A DNA stretch of 64,000 nt. It comes from Mesaphorura yosii (taxonomy: Eukaryota; Arthropoda; Collembola; Poduromorpha; Tullbergiidae). The position numbers were made by a program, and so were the translations under genes. Where the stretch lies: positions 96,371 to 160,370 of the forward strand of contig WIXG01000177.1 of NCBI GenBank assembly GCA_009869945.1. Reading direction: 5' to 3'. The notes under the pieces were generated by a model. It was not told where the DNA came from. It searched no databases and saw nothing but the letters and a program-made list of their open reading frames with translations. Below are positions 44,972 to 64,000 of this stretch, piece by piece; positions within the stretch are counted from its first letter, which is position 1; the number at the start of each line of letters is the position of its first letter.

Positions 44972-46198
44972 GATAAAATGATCACTTGTCATCAATTCCA
45001 ACTCGGTTACACAAATTACGGTACTTATTCATTATTCTAAGGAGAAAATTATTAAAATATTCTGACAGGGATTTCATTCACACGCACAAACAGGAAGCAA
45101 GCAAGCGTACACGACTACTCAACTTAACTACTGATTACTGATTACTCAACCGGAGGTCGGCTGAAATCAAGTTGTTAAAGGAATCTACACGCTAAACGTA
45201 TGCTAATGATTAATGGTCAAAGATGGAAACAAGACACGGCTAATTAACGGAAGAATTCACGTGCAAAGTACAAAATGAATGCGTACGTTGATTGAATTGC
45301 TTTGCATTTTGCATTTTGCATTGCTCATCGGGAAGGAATTGTGAATTGTCAACCGACGCGAGTGCAAGTCGCGAGTCTCGAAATGGTCTGGCATTCTGTT
45401 TCTTTTCCACATCCAGGTGAAAGAAATGTGCGCCGACAATGCAATGCACGTCTTTATGCATTCGTGTCTTTGTTTGTGGCTGTGAAGCCTTTCGAGGGCT
45501 GACCTCGCAAGTGATGATCTCTGATATTAATACTTTTAATGCTCGTTACCTCAACCCTTCCGAGATAAGCTCACCTGAGCCTCCGAGCCGTAATCCGATT
45601 TGCTCCGCCAGTTCATCAAATGCGCGCTGACAATGTGAGCATTTGATACAGCCGCCGGTTCGTCGGTCTTTGTAGTTCGTGTGGCTTTCTCGTGTAATCC
45701 GCGACCGACGGATCGGCATCAATTATAAAAAGGGACCGAAACTCAGGCAACGCAGACTAAAACAACTTCTCTTCACTTCGTCTATGTACAAAGGCTATGA
45801 AGCTACAACGCTGCTAAAACCGTCATCGTAGGATATCATAAACTTATGTCTTATGTCTTATATACTAATTTACGAATTTACCCTGTGATTCCAGTTGGTA
45901 GTCGTTAATTAGTGCTCAAACCGCTACTGTATAATTTACGTCAATAAATTTACGCCTAGCTACGTCAATAAATTCGGAGTTAAAACTCTGCATACTTGCT
46001 TGCGGTGGAGAGAGCTGAATGCATTATTGCACATGCGTATTGGGTCGGTGAATGTGAATTCGATTGTGGCGGAGCCGCCAGGAGGCTATTGCTCCTTGCG
46101 CTGGCTGATTGTGGCTGACACCCTGTAAATGGCTGAGGTGGCTGTTGTTCTTGGCTATTGGCTGGAGACGCCGCGCCTGGCGTCTAGGTGGGCGCCCG
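44972..46198 (-). other. toy: Probable 3' UTR of toy/Pax6
   Basis: The DNA between the toy stop and the probable poly(A) signal has no coding ORF on either strand. AT-rich, unique-looking sequence lies at 45.8-46.0 kb. A long 3' UTR is usual for Pax6 genes, but here it is inferred only from position and the hexamer. Confidence 0.4.
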
Positions 46199-57672
<11,474 letters not shown>

Positions 57673-57732
57673 ACCTCCCAACGGGTGCTGCAGCTTGCAG
57701 TGAGCCACGGTGACGGATTCAGCCAACTCGGC

Positions 57733-60700
57733 CTGCAATGCAATTAACAAACACGCCAGTTAGAAGCACGAATACGAATTACTGATGCGGCTGGCCACAG
57801 CCGCTGGGAAGCCAAGCCAAGGTTCATTAGAAAAACACGAAACGACGAAATGTCAACGGAGCTCAGGCTCGGTTCGGTTCGGCTCAGGGCTCCGAGTCAG
57901 ATAGGTCGGTCGTTCGTCATTCGTCACGATGACGTGGCAGACGCGAACGCAGACGTCGTGTTGTTATTGAGAGCATGTCTCCCAATCAAGCACTCATCGG
58001 CCTAATCAGCGAACAATGCGCCCCGTCAATCTCGTAGCAGCCCCGTCACGTCATCGTCCTCGTCATGATTGCGTCTGCGCCTGCGCCCGCGCTGCGCCGT
58101 GCCACGTGCGACCATTTGCTTTTGCTTGCACATCTCCGTGATTGCATTCGCCACGGCACGGTGTGGCTCGGGCGATTCTTAATTCATTCATCGATTACTA
58201 CTACACACGGCTCAACAGTGCACGTGCGATTGCATTGCGATACCTGCCCAGCCTCGGCCTCCGTCTCGGCTGTGGCTTCGGCTTTGGTTGCTCCACCGAG
58301 CCACATCGCCAGCGAAATTGCGCCATTTTGCCACAATTCGTCTTCGTCCATCGTCGACCATGTCCTCGACGACGAAGACAACAGCCGCGACCACGGAAAC
58401 GGGGGCTCGGAATGAATTCGATTCGAGTTTCCTATGATGAGTAACGCGAAACCAAAGTAACAACACCAGCGGCGCAGCGGGACCTCTTTTTATGAGCTCC
58501 TTTATACTTCTGCTGGAAGTGTTTCAGTTATTTGCTATTTTCAGGAACGACGGCCAGTACGAAATCCGTCCGGGATTACAAATTCACAGTTCAGGAATTC
58601 CGTGCGCCGATTCACTCTCACTGACACATCTGCGTCTTTTACGTCTCGTCGTCAGTCAGTCTTCTTATAAACTCAGTATACCAATCAGGAGCTTTTGCCT
58701 TGCTTAACAACCAACGAACAACGCAACAACGCAACAACGATATTGCTGCTGCTATTTAAGTATTTTATTGAGACTTTTATTGTTTTCGGCACGGTCAGCT
58801 TCAAAAATCAAAATGCCGGCCACTCCTTTGCCGCATCAATCGAAATGCGGCCTTGCCGGTGCGGGCCAGGCCGAGGTCGAGGCCGAATTATGCCACTTTC
58901 GACTGAATGAATTCCGTGATTTCATCTTGTGACTTCTGGCAATATTGGAAAACTGACCTCCGACGTCTGCCGTGCCTGGCACTTACCTTGCATGCATTCT
59001 AGCTGTTGTTCTAATTAGCAACACGAGTAGCTCGTAAAAATGCAAAATCGACGACCAGTCTTTTATTTCGGCGGCTCGGTGGCCTCGTGCCTGTGCCTGG
59101 TTTTACGGCCGTCGTGGCCGTGAGCGTGCCGGTTGGCCACTTGAAAGCCGCTTCGCCGGCCGCAGCGCGCGGCAAATCTTTCGCCTTGTGGAATGTGGCC
59201 ATTTTTGCTAGTGCGAGCGTCCTTTGCCGTTGCCGTTTGTGACTCAATTTTCTATCAAATCCTGACGATAAAAATTTGTACTGCAATAAAAGCAATACAA
59301 ACGTAAACGCAGTCACGAAAGAATTCCGATCCCGACTCTTCAGGCATGCATGCATTTGCTGGAAGTGCGTGCAAGACAAGACTTTGCGCAGAAAAGTTTA
59401 AAAGTCGCGTGTCATGCACGACTGACTTTGGCTTTCGGAGAATGACGCTCAAAAATCTGCAGACTGCAGACTTTGTTTGGCAAGTCGAGTCAGGTGAGCG
59501 CCCGAGTTGAAGAGCCGAAGAACGAAGAACGGGTCGAAAGTTCGGTCTCTGCCGCCCGCGCCCAAATTAGTTTGCCTGCGCGACTTGTGCCAAACTTTGT
59601 CAATCCAAATCGAGTCATTCATATTTCTTGACTGCCAAGTTTCCAGCACTTTTAATCTACTTTGAGACTTTTAATCGCTGCAGTGCTTGAGTTCAAAGTG
59701 ATAGTCTTCGCCTTAAAAGGAAACGAGTTAGAATCGGAGTCGCTACCGCGGAGGAGTCGCCGAGTGCGTTGCAGCGAAAAGACGTTCATTGCGAAGGCCA
59801 CGGCTTATGGCCACACGGTTCATAAAGCATATACTCATTTCGCATTTACGCATTTACGAATTGGCGCTTTTGTTCTGACTCATTATGTTAACCTGATTTC
59901 ATGCCTAGCGCAGGCAGTCACGGTCCACGAAGCGTGAAATGCGAAATGTACCGATAAAATCTTACCTCCGATGAAATTTTTCTGAGTCGCACGGCACGGC
60001 AGCCGGCCGCGAAGTTTTCTCCTGTGACGCTTTTCACTTAAAACTCACTCTACGCACTCATCAAAGTTCACGCGAGGATTCACGACTCGGCTTTCGATGG
60101 GTTGGCGTGGCAATTGTTAGAAAAACCGTGGCCGTCTCCTCCAGCGTGGCTGTGCCTGGTGATTAGTTGGCTAAATGGGTAAATGGCTAAATGGCAGTCA
60201 GTGGGTCGGAGTTGATGGGCTTCTGATCACTTGATTGCACTCGGCCAACGTGGTTATGGTGAGTCGATTACTTCTCGCCCGACTTGACGACGACGAGTGC
60301 AGGTGCAGACTGCGAGTTTATTCCGGCCGAGCTGGCAACTCAGCCAAGTGCATCCACTGACTAATTGAACGGAGTGTTGGTTCAGTTTTCTGCTGCTCGG
60401 CTGCTCGTTCGTGTGATTCCATTTAATATTTCGAATTATCCGGTGCTGTCATTGCCATTGCGATACGATGCCCGTAAAGTAAAGTGCAGTGTAGTGAAGG
60501 TGGGTGCAATGGGACTTTTAATATCTGCTGTTTGCTCAGCACAAAACACAGAAACACACCTTCAACGCGTCTCGCACCTTCTCGCTTTTGCTGCTCTCCT
60601 CCTACTCACAAATCACTCTGACCACCACGCTCAGGTGGGGCCGGCCGCTGATGGGCTGTCGTCCACTCGCAATAAAGCAAAATCCAAAATCGGCTCGATT

Positions 60701-63700
60701 GCCTGAATTTCTAATCCGCGCTGTCCACTTCGTTGTTTGTTCGATTGCACTGCTGAAAAATGCTGTGGATGATGCTGATTTTGGTTTGGCGATATTTATG
60801 GTTATTGCGTATGGTCGGTTTGGCGGGCGGCCCGTCACTGAATTAGTTTTGCACTCTCACCCGTGTAATAACGATATTTCACGCTGCCCCGCCACCTCTC
60901 TTCTTCTCCTTCCGTGGCTTTGCCGTATCTTGTTGTTCAGTGTCGAGTTGTTTCGGCGTGCGTGCGTGCGAGAGCGAGAGAAAATAATAATTTCACTCGC
61001 CCGGCTCGCGAAGGAGAACGACGCATGGAAGCGGAAGAAGAAACCAGTCGGGCAAGCAGAAAAATATTCACGAGAGCTTTTTCGGGGCCCAAAAACGCAG
61101 TCAGGCTGAAAGCGCATTGGCTCAACAATCTTGTCAGAGCCGAGGCGGTGGGGGGAGACGACTTTGCCTGCCCTGCCTTCATCGTTCATCCACATCAGAA
61201 AAAAACACGGCTGGCGCACGGCAACTCGGAATCTCTCAACCACAGCCACAGCTCACGCGAACTGTGTCCATGCCATCCACATCTCTTCTGCTTCTGCAGC
61301 CTGCTCCCGATCGCATCTCACCCGACTCGTCGCTCTCCGACGGAATTCGTCCATTTGCAAATCGGAATTCATGGCTCGGAAGCAGCTCCCGCTGCACTTG
61401 CATTTCTGATTCGCGTTTATCGCACCAGCAGCCTCCAAACCACCACCGCGACGACGACGGCACTCATTCATTTACAATGTGCCCACCGCACCGCCACTCG
61501 CTCGTGAAATCAACTTAGCCAGGCTTCATTTCGCGGCGCAGCCACTCGCGACAAGCGGCGGCGCCGGCCGGCAGTCGTGTTTTTACTTTCTGCACGCACG
61601 CATAAATTATGAAATTATGCCCGCTTTTAATTGTTTGTTGCGGTCGAGCCGTTGAGAGTTGCGAGTTGCTGACCGTGAAATGCAAAGAGCCGTGATACGT
61701 AATTTCTTTCTCATTAGCCGTCCATCAGAGAAACACAGCAGAGCAGAGCAGCACGCTCAAAGTGAAACCATGGACGGGCACGGACGCAGAGAAAGTCGTC
61801 GGTCTTTCGCGATTTGGCAAACGACTTTCGAGTTGAGTTTGTGTTTGCGGTGCGATTCGTTGAGGAGTCGCTGCAGCGGAATAACATTTACTCTGCGCCG
61901 TAGAAATGTTGAAATGGAAAATGAGGACTTAATTAAACCCGAAATTCGATTATGGAGAGTTGTTGGCGAAATCGGGGCTCGACTCGTGCACGTTTCTCGC
62001 TCGTTGGCTCGCTCCGGCTCGTTGAGCGTGTTTTACAGGAGCAGTTGTCGCGTTTCCAGTAAATTGCTGCTCCTCGTCTGGAATTGATCGTTGCGCAGAG
62101 GAAGTTGGTGGGGTGTCGGCGGCGGAAGGCATGGCTGCCTTTTCCTCTGCGTGCGGGCGCGGGCGGAGCTCCGCTGACAAGAGGGCTGGCCCAGCATTAC
62201 TCACGCTTCGGTGGGACGCGACGAACTCGGAGACTTTGCCTCCAGCGCATCCAGCCACAGAAACACAAATAATAAAACACTCTCCACACATGAGCAATGA
62301 GCACTGAGACCGGAGCTCACAACTCTCCGCCAGCGCTTTTGTACTCGCAACTTAATACTTTCTTCCCAAATAAAACGAAATAAACCACACATCGACTCAC
62401 AGGAGCAGCAAAACTCCGTTTCCATTCCGGGTATTTCGTGCTGGTGCTGTGTCCGATTGAACAAAATAAATCGTGCGCGTCTCCGCAGCGCAGCGCCGTA
62501 AATATTCTAATCAGAAGAAATGGATTCTGCGCACGCCGCGGCTGCAGACGCTGAACTCATCATTGCCAGTTCCATCGCCTTCTGCCCTGAATGATTGCAA
62601 TTGCGAGCCTCGTCCAGCCGTGGAGGAGACGGAGACGGATTTTCAGTCGCATCGCCGCAATAAAAACCATCAAACGGTCGTTCTTCCGTATTGCGAACTG
62701 CCAATTGTCATCGCCATTGTCATTGCCTTCCCGTACTCGCAGGATTTTTGCACGATTTGAATTCATTCTCAGAACATAAATGTAGAATAGTAAAATGCAA
62801 AATCATTACTTGCGTCAATTCTGCTTATTTTCTTGCTTTTGATGATGGCAATCCTTCTCTCCTGGTCGCTTTTGGTCGTGTGAATCACAGACGCAGTCGT
62901 AGACGTTGAATGTGACAAATTCGGGTTGGCTGACGGACGACGCGACGTGTGAGGTCTGCGCATCTTCGTCAATGCAATGCAGTCGATATTCGATATCTGC
63001 TTTGAGTGAAAAGCTGCATGAGCACTTGGTACTTGGCACTTGTTAATGCGATCGGTGAGGGACGGCTGACAGGAGAGTCAGTCAGCCATGGACTGTCAGT
63101 CTTCTCTTCTCAGGGAATGTCATCTCGCATTGCATCTCGCAGGTATTTCCATCTCGAGCATGGAATCTTGCCGTCTTGCCGTCACACTCTTCACATCACG
63201 CAACGGTGCGTGGCGATAATGCGAGCCACCGCCACGAACGGACAGCTAAAACTAAAACATTGTCAGACTCAGTCGAGATACGAAGATTCGATGCCTTCAC
63301 TCTGCTGCCTTCTCTGGACTTCGTTCATTTCGCTTCTTCTCGCTAAGAGATACAAATCTGCCTGCCTTTTCTCGCAGTGACACGGAGGAAATGAAATTCC
63401 TCAAAATGAAATCAAGATTACACGATTTGAATATTTCCATGTCAACCCAAGCTGACACGGGCGTTCGACTGTGTGCGAGAGTTCAGATGCGATTTGCGAT
63501 TTCCACTCCTCATAATGACAATTCCGCCTGTGCAACACACCACAACCCCATTTAGCTGACTTGAATCTGCAACACTGCAAGTTACAAGTCTGCAAAATGG
63601 AATGACAGGAATTCGAATGGCATCTTGAGACAATCGCCGCAAAATATTGGTGACAATTGTCTACTTATTGCTTACAAATTGGTACAAGTGAAAATGAAAT

Positions 63701-63890
63701 GCAATTTCTCTGACTTTCATTCGTCTGGTCTGGTGCACGGTTTCGGAGCTGCCATGCCGGAACGAAGCGCCGTGGCTCCTGCTTCGTGACCACGTCGGAG
63801 GTGTACGCTGGTCCACCTATCGAGCGTCGAAGAAAAACTCAGCACTCATTCGCTTCACGCTCTTTGTTCTGGCTGCCTATTAGAGATGAG
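57733..63890. other. 6.2-kb upstream or 5'-intron DNA of toy
   Basis: The first toy coding exon has a proper acceptor at 57733-57734, so at least one more 5' exon should lie in or beyond this stretch. I could not identify it. There is no supported gene on either strand; ORFs up to 197 codons at 60.6-61.5 kb overlap in several frames and look like chance. Confidence 0.5.
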
Positions 63891-63893
63891 GCG

Positions 63894-64000
63894 TGGATCG
63901 GATAATTTCGGATAAACCGTGTCCAACCCGTATCCAATTGGATACGGGTCGGATGGATAATGAAACATATTTAAATTGCGGATTCGGGTTGGGTCGGATC
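63894..64000. mobile_element. Palindromic repeat, possible terminus of a non-autonomous element (cut by window edge)
   Basis: The last about 107 bp are built from variants of one word in both orientations: GGATCGGATAA, CGGATAAACC, CCCGTATCC, GGATACGGGTCGGAT and GGGTTGGGTCGGATC. A perfect inverted repeat of 24 bp is centred on CCAATTGG at 63926-63949. This is unlike anything else in the window and resembles the ends of MITE-type or foldback elements. No ORF or target duplication is visible because the sequence stops. Confidence 0.45.
63926..63949. repeat. Perfect 24-bp palindrome
   Basis: Read outward from the central AATT, ACCCGTATCC on the left is exactly mirrored by GGATACGGGT on the right. 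It forms the core of the terminal repeat described separately and could extrude as a hairpin or mark an element terminus. Confidence 0.85.

Noticed and set aside
60588-61518. Overlapping ORFs of 133-197 codons on the plus strand
   Set aside because: They overlap each other and minus-strand ORFs in different frames, have low-complexity Ser/His/Arg/Leu content and no splice partners; chance frames of this length are expected in 64 kb.

Overview
This is intron-rich animal nuclear DNA and almost certainly arthropod. The best marker is a Pax6 gene whose paired domain has the features of insect/pancrustacean twin of eyeless (toy). I do not name a species. There are no bacterial-type genes, operons, CRISPR arrays or rRNA genes, and I found no convincing tRNA. 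Protein-coding DNA is split into many short exons with GT-AG introns, mostly about 60 bp to 4 kb. Every model below was assembled by hand from splice sites and reading phase; no database search was possible.

Layout: (1) positions 1-4953, minus strand: a multi-exon gene for an unrecognised, probably secreted protein, cut by the left edge of the window. (2) 4.95-13.3 kb: no gene that I can support. (3) 13327-18192, minus: an 11-exon PA-TM-RING ubiquitin ligase of the Goliath family. (4) 18.2-24.3 kb: non-coding, with one orphan exon-like unit that may be an upstream untranslated exon. (5) 24353-25192, minus: a weak candidate for a small five-exon gene. (6) 25.2-31.8 kb: no gene supported. (7) 33333-39982, minus: a 15-exon ankyrin/SAM/SAM/PTB adaptor (ANKS1 type), with a probable 3' UTR reaching to about 31.8 kb. 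(8) 41047-44850, plus: a 9-exon seven-span membrane protein, TM7SF3. It lies head-to-head with ANKS1 across a 1.06-kb interval. (9) 46199-57672, minus: toy/Pax6, tail-to-tail with TM7SF3, with the two predicted poly(A) signals about 40 bp apart. (10) 57.7-64 kb: probably upstream or 5'-intron DNA of toy, ending in a palindromic, mobile-element-like repeat at the right edge.

The genes are not an operon or a pathway cluster. A developmental transcription factor (toy), an endosomal E3 ligase (goliath), a receptor-trafficking adaptor (ANKS1) and a stress/secretory-pathway membrane protein (TM7SF3) simply lie next to each other. The non-coding DNA is rich in short, imperfectly repeated words such as AATTGCGAA, TTGCC and GCCAAA, which are far rarer in the exons. 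I saw no credible sign of a new biological system. The items most worth a second look are the unrecognised secreted gene at the left edge, the candidate small gene near 25 kb, the two shared intergenic intervals and the palindromic terminal repeat.
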